A DNA stretch of 11,714 bases from NCBI GenBank assembly GCA_019307645.1, contig JAFDJF010000021.1, positions 1 to 11,714 on the forward strand, given 5' to 3'. Of the stretch, positions 1 through 6,536 are shown piece after piece. The first letter of the stretch is position 1. Every line of letters starts with the position of its first letter. Under the pieces are notes generated by a model. That model did no database searches and was not told the origin of the DNA. It worked only from the letters and a program-made list of their open reading frames with translations. The translations under genes were made by a program, and so were the position numbers. The DNA is from Deltaproteobacteria bacterium (GTDB taxonomy: Bacteria; Desulfobacterota; DSM-4660; Desulfatiglandales; Desulfatiglandaceae).

Positions 1-52
1 CAAGGGGTCCAGGATTCAAGGATTCCCCGTGAAAGTCAACGGGATCTTCGAC
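1..52. repeat. Dispersed hairpin repeat, copy A
   Basis: The first 52 bases resemble positions 6181-6223. Both copies share 'caaggggtc', then a CCCGT/ACGGG inverted repeat (stem arms 26-30 and 39-43 here, 8-base loop), then 'gggatcttcgac'. Read on the minus strand, both copies can encode a similar short peptide (DFHGES here, DFYGDP in copy B), in frame with the gene fragment at 2-202. The copy may start before the window edge. It could be a mobile intergenic repeat or just the recurring 3' tail of one gene family. Confidence 0.6.
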
Positions 53-202
53 AAGCTGTTTGTTTTCCAGGGATTTGATCATCGCTTTCAGCATTCTCTC
101 GACATCCCCGATCGCCTCTCTTATTTCCTGAAAGCTCTCTTTTCCCACATAACCCAAGTCAGGCTGATCATCTTTTATTATGTTGGTTTTGATGCCCTTG
201 AC
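2..202 (-). pseudogene. 3' fragment of a probable four-helix-bundle (23S rRNA-insertion type) protein
   Basis: On the minus strand a frame stays open from just after a TAA at 203-205 to the window edge (67 codons). It has no plausible ATG or GTG start and no ribosome-binding site. Codons 15-48 (DLGYVGKESF, then ERMLKAMIKSLENK) look like the last two helices of the small four-helix-bundle proteins often found as hypothetical genes in deltaproteobacteria, where a 'GYI.ee.f' turn is followed by an amphipathic 'RML..LIKSL' helix. The upstream helices are missing, so this is a truncated gene. The last 15 or so codons run into the hairpin repeat. The family call comes from memory of the motif and is moderate only. 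The plus strand here has an open frame with no recognisable motif. Confidence 0.4.
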
Positions 203-226
203 TTAGGGTTCGCGTAAGAATAAATT
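198..226 (+). promoter_or_regulatory. Sigma70-like promoter of the PfpI family gene
   Basis: TTGACT at 198-203 matches the -35 consensus at five of six bases. A 17-base spacer follows, then TAAATT at 221-226, matching the -10 consensus at four of six. The start point would be near 233, giving a leader of about 50 bases before the ATG at 283. The -35 box overlaps the start of the open frame of the minus-strand fragment at 2-202. Confidence 0.5.
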
Positions 227-282
227 ATGATTGATCCCGGTATTGTGCAGCATGGAACATAACCATAATAATGGAGGATAAA

Positions 283-810
283 ATGGAACTCAAAGGGAAA
301 AAAATCATTCTTCTGGTGGAAGAAATGTTTAATGATCAAGAATTCTGGTACCCTTATTACAGGCTCAAAGAGGCCGGCGCCAAGGTATGGGTCGTAGGGT
401 CCGGCAGCTCTCAGGAGTACACTGGAAAATCAGGAACAAAAGCCACTGTTGACGCACCTGCAAGCGATATTTCAGCATCAGAATTTGATGGTATCATCAT
501 CCCGGGAGGCTATGCGCCTGATCATATGCGACGCCACAGTGAGATGGTCAACCTGGTAAGGGACCTGTACCATGCAGGAAATGTAGTGGCGGCCATCTGT
601 CATGCAGGCTGGATGCTGGCATCAGCAGATATCCTTAAGGGCCGAACAGTAACATCATTTTTTGCAATTAAGGACGACCTGGTTCACGCAGGCGCGAAAT
701 GGGTGGATCAAGAAGTAGTTGAGGACGGCAAACTCATAACCAGTCGAAAACCGGATGACCTGCCAGCCTTCATGAGAACTGTTATCGGGAGTCTAATGAA
801 AAAAAATTAG
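283..810 (+). CDS. DJ-1/PfpI family protein (class I glutamine amidotransferase-like)
   Basis: 175 residues, the usual length for a single-domain PfpI/YhbO/YraA-type protein. The diagnostic nucleophile elbow AAICHAGW holds Cys106 and the adjacent His107. The strand-loop PGGYAPDHMRR (about 74-84) precedes it and carries Asp where many PfpI proteins have the catalytic-site Glu. The N-terminal KIILLVEEMFNDQEFWYP segment is the flavodoxin-like first strand and helix, with an acidic residue typical of the site. Family members are cytoplasmic and are described as proteases, chaperones or glyoxal/deglycase-type stress enzymes; the substrate cannot be told from sequence. The start at 283 is preferred over an in-frame ATG at 271 because GGAGG at 273-277 lies 5 bases before it, inside the longer reading. 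It is convergent with the nitroreductase, with only 4 bases between the stops and no visible terminator. Confidence 0.9.
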   Translation: MELKGKKIILLVEEMFNDQEFWYPYYRLKEAGAKVWVVGSGSSQEYTGKSGTKATVDAPASDISASEFDGIIIPGGYAPDHMRRHSEMVNLVRDLYHAGNVVAAICHAGWMLASADILKGRTVTSFFAIKDDLVHAGAKWVDQEVVEDGKLITSRKPDDLPAFMRTVIGSLMKKN

Positions 811-814
811 GCCC

Positions 815-1354
815 CTAAAACTTGTCATAATGGGTGAATTCGCTGATTTCACGGCGCTTCGGTGCTTCAGGATCCTTTGCAGGATATCCCAGGGGAATCA
901 TGGCCACAAGTTCATGATCACCAGGAACCCCCAGGATCTCCCCTGCCTTGTTGTGATCAAACAGCCCAACAATCACTGTCCCCAAGCCTAGACCATAAGC
1001 TGCCAAACAAATGTTTTGGGTGGCAATGCCTAAGTCAAACATGAACCAATCCCCGAATTTTGTGGTGACCTTGTTATTATAATATCCTGAACTCTCAAGT
1101 TTTGCGCAAAGAACAAGGACAATCGGGGCCAGTGCCACGGCCCTGGTAGCAGGGTTCTTAATCATTGTTGAAGAAAGTTTTTCCTTGACGGTGGCATCTT
1201 CCACCACGATCACTTCCCAGCACTGGGTATTGGCCCACGAAGGTGCCCAGCGCACGGATTCTAAAATCTGCTTGAGAAAGTCCTCCGGTATTTCCTTGTC
1301 CTGGTACTTGCGGATACTGCGTCTTTTTTTGATGCTTTCCATCAGATCGGCCAT
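815..1354 (-). CDS. FMN-dependent nitroreductase family protein
   Basis: 179 residues, a compact single-domain nitroreductase. The N-terminal motif IKKRRSIRKYQDKEIP (about 8-23) is the FMN phosphate-binding Arg-Arg-Ser-x-Arg signature. WAPSWANTQCWEVIVV (about 36-51) is the second FMN-contacting segment (usually APS..N.QPW). The region around AAYGLGLGTVIVGLFD (about 118-133) and the final IPLGYPA (about 153-159) are also characteristic. Such enzymes reduce nitroaromatics, quinones or related acceptors with NAD(P)H in the cytoplasm; the physiological substrate is unknown. The ATG at 1354 has a strong AGGAGG ribosome-binding site at about 1361-1366. I see no convincing promoter directly upstream, so it may be read from the surviving promoter at 1654-1681 through the broken toxin-antitoxin remnant. 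Confidence 0.92.
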   Translation of the reverse strand: MADLMESIKKRRSIRKYQDKEIPEDFLKQILESVRWAPSWANTQCWEVIVVEDATVKEKLSSTMIKNPATRAVALAPIVLVLCAKLESSGYYNNKVTTKFGDWFMFDLGIATQNICLAAYGLGLGTVIVGLFDHNKAGEILGVPGDHELVAMIPLGYPAKDPEAPKRREISEFTHYDKF

Positions 1355-1387
1355 ATGCTATCCTCCTTTTATTGTAAACGCGTCTAT

Positions 1388-1567
1388 TTATGGTTCGCAC
1401 ATCATACCATCATGGAAATGTTGATCAATGCCCACAATTAGATTTTGAACCATGTTGGCTTCTTTTTCTTTAAAATACGCCTCCCCACATTGAGTGCAAA
1501 CCCAGGCAAGAACATTATCCAGTGTTAAATGGCATCCTTTTCGATCAATAGCATCGGCGCGCGGTCT
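1388..1567 (-). pseudogene. C-terminal remnant of a YgiT-type zinc-finger (MqsA-like) protein
   Basis: After an in-frame TGA at 1568-1570 the minus strand is open for 59 codons and ends in TAA. The peptide contains RKGCHLTLDNV, then AWVCTQCGEAYF (VCxxCGE is the second zinc-binding CxxC of YgiT/MqsA-type N-terminal domains), then a helix ending in a hydrophobic 'LIVGID'. In intact family members an N-terminal CxxCG pair precedes this; it is absent here. No start codon or ribosome-binding site is visible, and the 5' end overlaps the Phd-like remnant in another frame. It ends 33 bases before the nitroreductase start. The product is almost certainly not made in native form. The family call rests on the CxxCGE context. 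Confidence 0.6.
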
Positions 1568-1632
1568 TCACATACTTTTTCCATTGTCTTTGCAAGGTGT
1601 TGCCTGGCGGCTGTATAGGTTATAGCTTCCAT
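1525..1632 (-). pseudogene. N-terminal remnant of a Phd/YefM-type antitoxin
   Basis: ATG at 1632 opens a 35-residue frame starting MEAITYTAARQHLAKTMEKV. This matches the Phd/YefM N-terminal DNA-binding pattern (short beta strand, then 'ARQ.La..me.v.ed'), followed by CEDRAPMLLIEKD where intact members continue 'P..itr.....vvmls'. The frame stops there at a TAA (1525-1527), so the second half of the antitoxin, including the toxin-neutralising C-terminus, is missing. The sequence crosses into a YgiT-like coding frame at the same point, which suggests a deletion joining two toxin-antitoxin genes. The upstream promoter and palindrome look intact, so a short DNA-binding peptide could still be expressed; that is speculation. 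Confidence 0.6.
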
Positions 1633-1644
1633 AAAGCACCGCCC

Positions 1645-1660
1645 GTACAGATTACTGTAC
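1645..1660. promoter_or_regulatory. Palindromic operator of the broken toxin-antitoxin locus
   Basis: GTACAG-ATTA-CTGTAC is a perfect 6-base inverted repeat with a 4-base centre. It lies 12 bases upstream of the Phd-like start and covers the predicted -10 box. Phd/YefM antitoxins repress their own operons by binding short palindromes with TGTAC-type cores near the start site, so the position and sequence fit an autoregulatory operator. Confidence 0.55.
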
Positions 1661-1681
1661 TTATGAAAATGCTGTTGTCAA
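1654..1681 (-). promoter_or_regulatory. Sigma70-like promoter of the Phd-like remnant
   Basis: On the minus strand TTGACA (1681-1676) is a perfect -35 box. After 16 bases comes TACAGT (1659-1654), a -10 box matching four of six bases. Transcription would start near 1647, about 15 bases before the Phd-like ATG at 1632. The promoter reads towards the nitroreductase about 300 bases downstream. Confidence 0.5.
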
Positions 1682-1842
1682 GCGCATATTTGGAGCCCCA
1701 ACAAGCCAGTGCACCAGATGCAAAAGGCCGGGGGTTTTAGAAATAACTGTAGGTTCACCGCTTTTCTCGCCTTTTCCAAGTCTTCTGACAGCCTTTTATA
1801 CTGGTGACCGGTGACGTTGCGTGCTAAAATGAGGACACAAAG

Positions 1843-2079
1843 TTGAAGAATTTATTCCGCACAGGTATTTCATTTGGGCTGACATCTGCGGTTATAACGA
1901 CCCTCGGGCTCATGGTTGGCCTCCACTCGGGAACGCATTCCAAAATCGTTGTCCTTGGTGGAATCATAACAATCGCTATTGCCGACGCGTTTTCAGATGC
2001 CTCAGGGTTCGCTTTCTCCAATGTTCCGCGTCACAAAGAAAGGACCCAAAGATCATGTTACAAACAAGAAAAGAAGTAA
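1843..2079 (+). pseudogene. Truncated CCC1/VIT1-like membrane transporter gene
   Basis: From a TTG at 1843, with GAGGA at 1831-1835 as ribosome-binding site, the frame encodes 78 residues. Residues 8-53 (GISFGLTSAVITTLGLMVGL, then HSGTHSKIVVLGG and IITIAIADAFSDA) form two hydrophobic segments typical of the N-terminus of CCC1/VIT1-family iron/manganese transporters, which are normally about 170-240 residues with five membrane segments. After residue 53 the similarity is lost and a polar tail ends in TAA. The rest of the transporter is absent. The frame overlaps the next gene by 25 bases. A short ATG-started frame at 1829 stops after five codons. Whether the fragment is translated as a small membrane protein or is only a relic cannot be decided here. 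Its neighbour is an iron-type importer, which may be coincidence. Confidence 0.6.
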
Positions 2080-2795
2080 AGACAGTAGTCACCCTGCTTA
2101 TGGCGTTTGTTTTGGCCGCTACGCTCGGTTATGCCGGGGCTCAAACACAGATGGAGCCTGGTCACAAACCATTAACAGCAAGAAAAACAGGTAATGCGTC
2201 ATGGAATTTCGACGATGTTCCTGTTGGAAAACTTCCTGCCGGGTGGAAAGTGGATGCGACGAATCGGAAAGGTCCCCTGGCAACATGGCAGGTTATCAAG
2301 GACAAGACCGCGCCTTCCGGTGAACATGTCCTTGCCATGACCCGTCCTAACCACACGTTCGGAGGAACCTTTAACATTTACTGGACGGATACTGTCTCCT
2401 TCCTTGACGGCGAAATACAGGTTCGATTCAAGGCTGTCAAAGGAGAAGAAGACCAGGGTGGAGGCGTGATATGGCGGGTGCAGGATAAGGAGAACTATTA
2501 CATCGCCCGTTTCAATCCCCTAGAGGACAACTTCCGCATTTACTATGTCCGTGATGGTGCCCGCAAGACCTTGGCTGACGTCAAGGTCGCACTGCCTGCC
2601 GGGAAGTGGCACGCCCTCAGGATCGTTCAGAACGGCAACCAATTTGAAGGACATCTCCATGGGAAGAAGATTCTTGATGGCACGGACAATCTTTTCACGA
2701 AGCCTGGCGGAGTGGGCCTGTGGACAAAGGCCGATGCCGTTACGTCCTTTGACGACTTCTCGGTGAAGCCATTGAAGCAAAAGGATGACAAATAG
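2055..2795 (+). CDS. Secreted concanavalin-like (LamG/DUF1080-type) beta-sandwich protein
   Basis: 246 residues. Residues 1-29 are a clear signal peptide: basic start, hydrophobic core TLLMAFVLAATLGYA, and cleavage after AGA (29/30). The mature part has SWNFDDVPVGKLPAGWKVDA (about 49-68), the common opening of DUF1080/LamG-like jelly-roll domains. Then come GEIQVRFKAV, GGGVIWRVQDKENYYIARF, LPAGKWHALRIVQNGNQFEG and GGVGLWTKADAVTSFDDFSV, which are the successive strands of that fold. These domains usually bind or act on carbohydrates; the ligand is unknown and I see no clear catalytic signature. The ATG at 2055 follows AGGA at 2041-2044. The stop overlaps the next gene's AGGAGGT, so it is probably co-transcribed with the importer and may supply a periplasmic accessory or binding function (inference). 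Confidence 0.75.
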   Translation: MLQTRKEVKTVVTLLMAFVLAATLGYAGAQTQMEPGHKPLTARKTGNASWNFDDVPVGKLPAGWKVDATNRKGPLATWQVIKDKTAPSGEHVLAMTRPNHTFGGTFNIYWTDTVSFLDGEIQVRFKAVKGEEDQGGGVIWRVQDKENYYIARFNPLEDNFRIYYVRDGARKTLADVKVALPAGKWHALRIVQNGNQFEGHLHGKKILDGTDNLFTKPGGVGLWTKADAVTSFDDFSVKPLKQKDDK

Positions 2796-2806
2796 GAGGT
2801 GCTCTG

Positions 2807-3832
2807 ATGAAAAAACTCGTTTACCTTCTGGTAACAATCTGTGTGATAATCGCGGGCGTTGTCATCTGGCGTCTTACAAAAACGCCGGGCAATGCCCGGG
2901 TCGTCGTTGTCTATGTCTCCGAGGACCAGGTCTTTTCAGAACCCATACTGATGGATTTCGAGAAAGAGACCGGTATAAAGGTCAAGGCGGTTTACGACAC
3001 CGAGGAAGCCAAGAGCACGGGGGCCATGAACCGCCTCATTGCCGAGAAGGACAATCCCCGGGCCGATGTGTACTGGGCAAATGAGCCGATCCGGGCCGAA
3101 GTCCTCAAACAAAAGGGAATCTCGGCTACTTATGTATCTCCGAATGCGAAGGATATCCCAGCCGTGTTCAAGGACCCCGATGGATACTGGACCGGTTTTT
3201 CCGCCAGGGCAAGGGTTCTCATTGTAAACAAGAGCGTAAAGGATAGACCCAAGACCATCCTCGCTTACACAGATCCCCGCTGGGAAGGAAAATCGGTTAT
3301 CGCAAACCCCCTCTTTGGGACTACAACCTCCGAGATAGCTGCTCTATTCACGATCTGGGGTAATGAGCAAGCAAGAGAATTTATGGCGGAGATGAAGCGT
3401 AACCGTGTGGCAATCGCGACAAGCAATGGAGAAAGTGCGGACTTCGTCGCCGCAAAACAGTATGACTTCAGCCTGGTGGACAGTGACGATGCCGTCAATC
3501 GCATGAGGCAGGGACAACCCGTTACAATGGTTTATCCGGATCAGGGAGAAAGCGGCATAGGGTGCTTCATTGTGCCCAACGCGGCCGTTCTCATCAAAGG
3601 CGCGCCTCGCCCGGAGGCGGCCGGAAGGCTTATTAATTATCTGCTTTCCAGGGAAACTGAACGAAAGCTGGCCTTTGCCGATTGCGCCCAAATTCCCCTG
3701 CATCCGGGCGTTCAAACGCCGCCCGAGTTGAAACCCATCAAGGACATCAAAGTCATGCGAGTGAACTACGCTGAGGTTGCGAGGAAAATGGTCGAAATCC
3801 AACCTTTCTTGAAAAGCTGGATGGGACTTTAA
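2807..3832 (+). CDS. ABC transporter substrate-binding protein, iron(III)/FbpA-like fold
   Basis: 341 residues. The N-terminus KKLVYLLVTICVIIAGVVIW is an export signal or membrane anchor with no lipobox. Then VVVVYVSEDQVFSEPILMDF, ETGIKVKAVYDTE, RADVYWANEP, GYWTGFSARARVLIVNKS, WEGKSVIANPLFGTT and IGCFIVPNAAVLIKGAPRPE are the usual landmarks of the FbpA/AfuA-like periplasmic binding family. Classical iron binders carry a Tyr-Tyr pair in the C-terminal lobe. Here the equivalent region seems to read VDSDDAVNRMRQGQPVTMVYPDQ (split around residues 225-247) and lacks it, so the ligand may not be ferric iron. An ideal ribosome-binding site AGGAGGT (2794-2800) lies 6 bases before the ATG and overlaps the upstream stop. 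It ends directly before the permease start. Confidence 0.88.
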   Translation: MKKLVYLLVTICVIIAGVVIWRLTKTPGNARVVVVYVSEDQVFSEPILMDFEKETGIKVKAVYDTEEAKSTGAMNRLIAEKDNPRADVYWANEPIRAEVLKQKGISATYVSPNAKDIPAVFKDPDGYWTGFSARARVLIVNKSVKDRPKTILAYTDPRWEGKSVIANPLFGTTTSEIAALFTIWGNEQAREFMAEMKRNRVAIATSNGESADFVAAKQYDFSLVDSDDAVNRMRQGQPVTMVYPDQGESGIGCFIVPNAAVLIKGAPRPEAAGRLINYLLSRETERKLAFADCAQIPLHPGVQTPPELKPIKDIKVMRVNYAEVARKMVEIQPFLKSWMGL

Positions 3833-5428
3833 GTGGCAAAGCGCGGATTCCTCACATTTATCGTCATCTTGCTGCTGGCGATCGGCATGCTGCCCGTTCT
3901 CTCCATGCTGATCAAGAGCGTGATTGTGGATGGCCATTTCAGCCTGGAGTCCTATGGGGGCCTGCTGACGTCCGCACATCAGTGGACCCTAATGGGACAC
4001 AGCATGGTCCTGTCTTCCCTGGTCATGGCGTTTACGGTCGCGGTTGGGATGCCCCTGGGAATACTCCTTGGGAAAACGGACTTGCCCTTTCGCAGATTCC
4101 TTACAGTCCTCTTTCTCATCCCCCTGCTCATCCCCCCGTACATAATCGCTGTCTCGTGGTTTGATCTCCTGGGAAGCTCAGGACTTCTGGCGCACCTGTT
4201 AGGCGTCTCCGCCACCACGGCGACAGCCCGCTTTCTTTTTGGCCTCCCAGGCTGTGTTGCCGTCCTGTTCTCAATCTTCCTGCCGATACCAATGCTCCTC
4301 ACAATGATCCTTTTGCGGACGATCAACCCCCGGATGGAAGAGGCCGGGAGACTGGTTTCGGGGTGGCGTGGGATAATGAAGGGGATCACGATTCCCCTCA
4401 TCCTGCCCGGCGTTCTGCTCTCTGCCATGCTGGTCTTCCTCCTCAGCTTTGGGGAATTCAGTGTACCGAATTTCCTGCGATATGATGTCTTCCCCGTTGA
4501 AAGCTTCACCCAGTTTTCCGCCTTTTACAACTTCAAGGCCGCCACGGCCGCCGCCGTCCCGCTTGCCGCTGTCATGCTGATACTTCTTCTCGCGGAGGCC
4601 GCCTTCCTGCGTGAAAGGACATATCAGCTGCGTCCATCTCCCGAGCTCGAGCGCTTGCCCCTCATAGGGCTTGGGGCCCACCGTAAATGGTTGTTCGTGT
4701 CGGTTGCGATCACCGGACTTGTCATTGTGATTGTGCCTATTGTTGTCCTTGTCATTCAGTCGGCCGGCATAGACGCTTACGCCGAGGCACTGAACAGAGC
4801 CGGAGCCAGTCTGCTGCGAAGCCTCACTTATGCTGTCATCGGGGCCACCCTCCTCACCTTTCTGGGTTTCTTCACGGGGTACCTGATACAAACAAAGGCG
4901 TTAAGGTGCTGGCGCTCCGTGGATTCATTGACGATCCTTCTTTTTGCCCTTCCAAGCACGGTGATCGGCATCGGCCTTATCAGCCTGTGGAACACGTCAT
5001 GGACGAATTTTATCTACAGTACGCCCATGATCATCATCCTCGGCTATCTTGCCAAATACACGGCCCTAACCAGCCGAATCTCAGTCACACAGCTTGCACA
5101 AATCCCTTCCTCCATGGAAGAGGCCGCACAGGTTGCAGGGGCGGGCTGGTTTCGCAGGATGGCGTTTATTGTCGCACCTCTGGCCCGGCGCGGTCTGTTA
5201 ACCGGTTGGCTGGTGGGCTATATCTTTTCATTGCGGGATACCGGGATCACCATGCTGGTTTATCCGGCGGGCCATGAAACCTTGCCGGTACGCATTTTCA
5301 CACTCATGGCCAACGGATCTCCGCAGCTTATAGCCGCCCTTTGCATGGTTATGATAACCGCCACGTTGCTGCCGGCAGGAATATTGTGGATGATACTCAA
5401 CATCATGACAAGAAAGGTGACCAGATGA
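3833..5428 (+). CDS. ABC transporter permease, fused two-domain FbpB/ThiP type
   Basis: 531 residues, the size of permeases in which two six-helix membrane domains are fused in one chain. Hydrophobic segments fill about 5-260 and 285-525, split by a polar linker near 260-285. Each half carries the cytoplasmic EAA loop that docks the ATPase: MEEAGRLVSGW (from residue 168) and MEEAAQVAGAGW (from residue 428), each followed by the expected spacing to a 'P.....G' segment (IPLILPG and VAPLARRG). The start is GTG at 3833, immediately after the upstream TAA with no good ribosome-binding site, so translational coupling to the binding protein is likely. The end overlaps the ATPase start in ATGA. Dense open frames on the opposite strand here are GC-driven shadows. 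Confidence 0.92.
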   Translation: MAKRGFLTFIVILLLAIGMLPVLSMLIKSVIVDGHFSLESYGGLLTSAHQWTLMGHSMVLSSLVMAFTVAVGMPLGILLGKTDLPFRRFLTVLFLIPLLIPPYIIAVSWFDLLGSSGLLAHLLGVSATTATARFLFGLPGCVAVLFSIFLPIPMLLTMILLRTINPRMEEAGRLVSGWRGIMKGITIPLILPGVLLSAMLVFLLSFGEFSVPNFLRYDVFPVESFTQFSAFYNFKAATAAAVPLAAVMLILLLAEAAFLRERTYQLRPSPELERLPLIGLGAHRKWLFVSVAITGLVIVIVPIVVLVIQSAGIDAYAEALNRAGASLLRSLTYAVIGATLLTFLGFFTGYLIQTKALRCWRSVDSLTILLFALPSTVIGIGLISLWNTSWTNFIYSTPMIIILGYLAKYTALTSRISVTQLAQIPSSMEEAAQVAGAGWFRRMAFIVAPLARRGLLTGWLVGYIFSLRDTGITMLVYPAGHETLPVRIFTLMANGSPQLIAALCMVMITATLLPAGILWMILNIMTRKVTR

Positions 5429-6141
5429 AAATCGTGGACATAAATTCCGTATCCAAGTTCTATAACGGGAGAAAGGCCTTGGACAACATCTCACTTGAAA
5501 TCGATGAAGGAGAACGCACTGTTATCCTTGGCCCATCCGGCTGTGGCAAAACCACGATCCTTCGGCTGATTGCGGGTTTCATCTCGCCGGATACGGGTGG
5601 CATTTCCATAGCGGGCGAGATGGTCTCCCGAAACGGGCGCATTATCAAGCCACCGGAGCAGCGTAACCTTGGCATGGTGTTTCAGGATCTTGCCCTCTGG
5701 CCGCATCTCAGCGTAAAGGGGAATATCGAGTTCGGCCTGAAGGCCAAGGGTCTTCCAAAGATTGAAAGGAAACGGCGAATCCAGGAAACACTAAACCTTG
5801 TGGGCATGGCCGGTTATGCGGACAGGAGACCCGGCGAACTATCAGGAGGCCAGCAGCAGCGCGTGGCCCTCGCAAGAGCACTGGTGCTTGAACCCAAGGT
5901 GCTTTTGATGGACGAACCGCTCTCCAGCCTCGACCTGGAGTTGAATATCCGGCTACGGAAAGAGATCCTCCGGCTTCAGGAAAAACTCGGGTTTACCATG
6001 GTTTACATAACCCATGACCGGGATGAGGCCTTTGATATGGCAACGAGGGTGGTTACTATAAACAAAGGACGGATAGAATATGAAGGAACAGTTGAAAAGA
6101 TACAAAAGCATTTCAAAGATGACTTTTCGAAGTCTATTTAA
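5425..6141 (+). CDS. ABC transporter ATP-binding protein, FbpC/PotA-like
   Basis: 238 residues with all nucleotide-binding motifs in order: Walker A GPSGCGKTT (36-44), Q-loop VFQD (Gln87), signature LSGGQQQRVALARA (139-152), Walker B LLMDEP (160-165), D-loop SSLD (167-170) and switch His197 in YITHDRDEA. The chain ends soon after, so it lacks the C-terminal TOBE/regulatory domain that makes FbpC and PotA about 350 residues. The ATG at 5425 overlaps the permease stop (ATGA) and follows AAAGGTG, so the start is well supported; an upstream in-frame ATG at 5341 lies inside the permease and is not used. With the two preceding genes it forms a complete importer. The substrate is set by the binding protein and is uncertain. 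Confidence 0.95.
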   Translation: MKIVDINSVSKFYNGRKALDNISLEIDEGERTVILGPSGCGKTTILRLIAGFISPDTGGISIAGEMVSRNGRIIKPPEQRNLGMVFQDLALWPHLSVKGNIEFGLKAKGLPKIERKRRIQETLNLVGMAGYADRRPGELSGGQQQRVALARALVLEPKVLLMDEPLSSLDLELNIRLRKEILRLQEKLGFTMVYITHDRDEAFDMATRVVTINKGRIEYEGTVEKIQKHFKDDFSKSI

Positions 6142-6180
6142 AAGGATCATCTCCAAAAGAGTTGATCTTAATGAAGGGTT

Positions 6181-6223
6181 CAAGGGGTCAAGGGGTCCCC
6201 GTAAAAATCACGGGATCTTCGAC
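6181..6223. repeat. Dispersed hairpin repeat, copy B
   Basis: Second copy of the repeat at 1-52. It has 'caaggggtc', a perfect CCCGT/ACGGG stem (6198-6202 and 6210-6214, 7-base loop) and 'gggatcttcgac'. It begins 40 bases after the ATPase stop and ends about 20 bases before the first recognisable residue of the PIN-domain remnant. It therefore lies at the breakpoint of a truncated gene, as copy A lies at the end of one. Confidence 0.6.
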
Positions 6224-6241
6224 TTGCCGTCGGCTAGTATT

Positions 6242-6478
6242 TCAGTTAATATGTTCACTGAATGCGCTGTTGCCTTAGGATGCTCACATATAATCTCAGG
6301 TGATAAACATTTAAAATCGGTTAAAAACTACATGGGAATTAAAATCCTCAATCCCAAAGAATTTCTCATACAATTTCAAACTATTATGTCCCAACACTGG
6401 CATGAACTCGGACTGGAAAAAGCCGGCGCTCCATCCCCGCCGGTGAGCTCTTCAGGTTATGATATGGTTCCAAAATGA
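6242..6478 (+). pseudogene. C-terminal remnant of a PIN-domain toxin
   Basis: The frame reads VNMFTECAVALGCSHIISGD, then KHLKSVKNYMGIKILNPKEF over 6245-6370. This is the C-terminal third of PIN-domain ribonucleases of the VapC/'PIN family toxin component' group: 'D..F.ECA....ad.IISGDkhLl....y.gI.Il.p.eFl'. It keeps the Glu and the GD acidic site of the PIN active centre. The N-terminal two thirds are missing and the frame upstream is the hairpin repeat and unrelated sequence. Beyond about 6380 the tail to the TGA at 6476-6478 is not PIN-like. No antitoxin gene adjoins it. It is a relic with no activity expected. Confidence 0.65.
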
Positions 6479-6536
6479 TATGAAATTGATTTTCCCAGGG
6501 TGTTTCTTGGGACTTAACTTTAAGGAGGTTTCAGCC

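Noticed and set aside
29..217. Plus-strand open frame of 62 codons
   Set aside because: It is the complement of the four-helix-bundle-like fragment, which has a recognisable helix pattern; the plus reading has none and no ribosome-binding site.
1803..1815. GGTGAC direct repeat upstream of the CCC1-like remnant, with a TATACT box at 1797-1802
   Set aside because: No matching -35 box and only a single six-base repeat; too weak to call a promoter or operator.
3344..5494. Several long open frames antisense to or overlapping the binding-protein and permease genes (for example 3344-3979 minus, 4271-4891 minus, 4687-5277 plus)
   Set aside because: The transporter genes have full motif support; the alternatives are low-complexity, Arg/His/Gly-rich shadows typical of GC-rich coding DNA.
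6121..6134. GACTT-TTCG-AAGTC hairpin at the end of the ATPase gene as a terminator
   Set aside because: Short stem inside the coding region and followed by mixed sequence instead of a T run.
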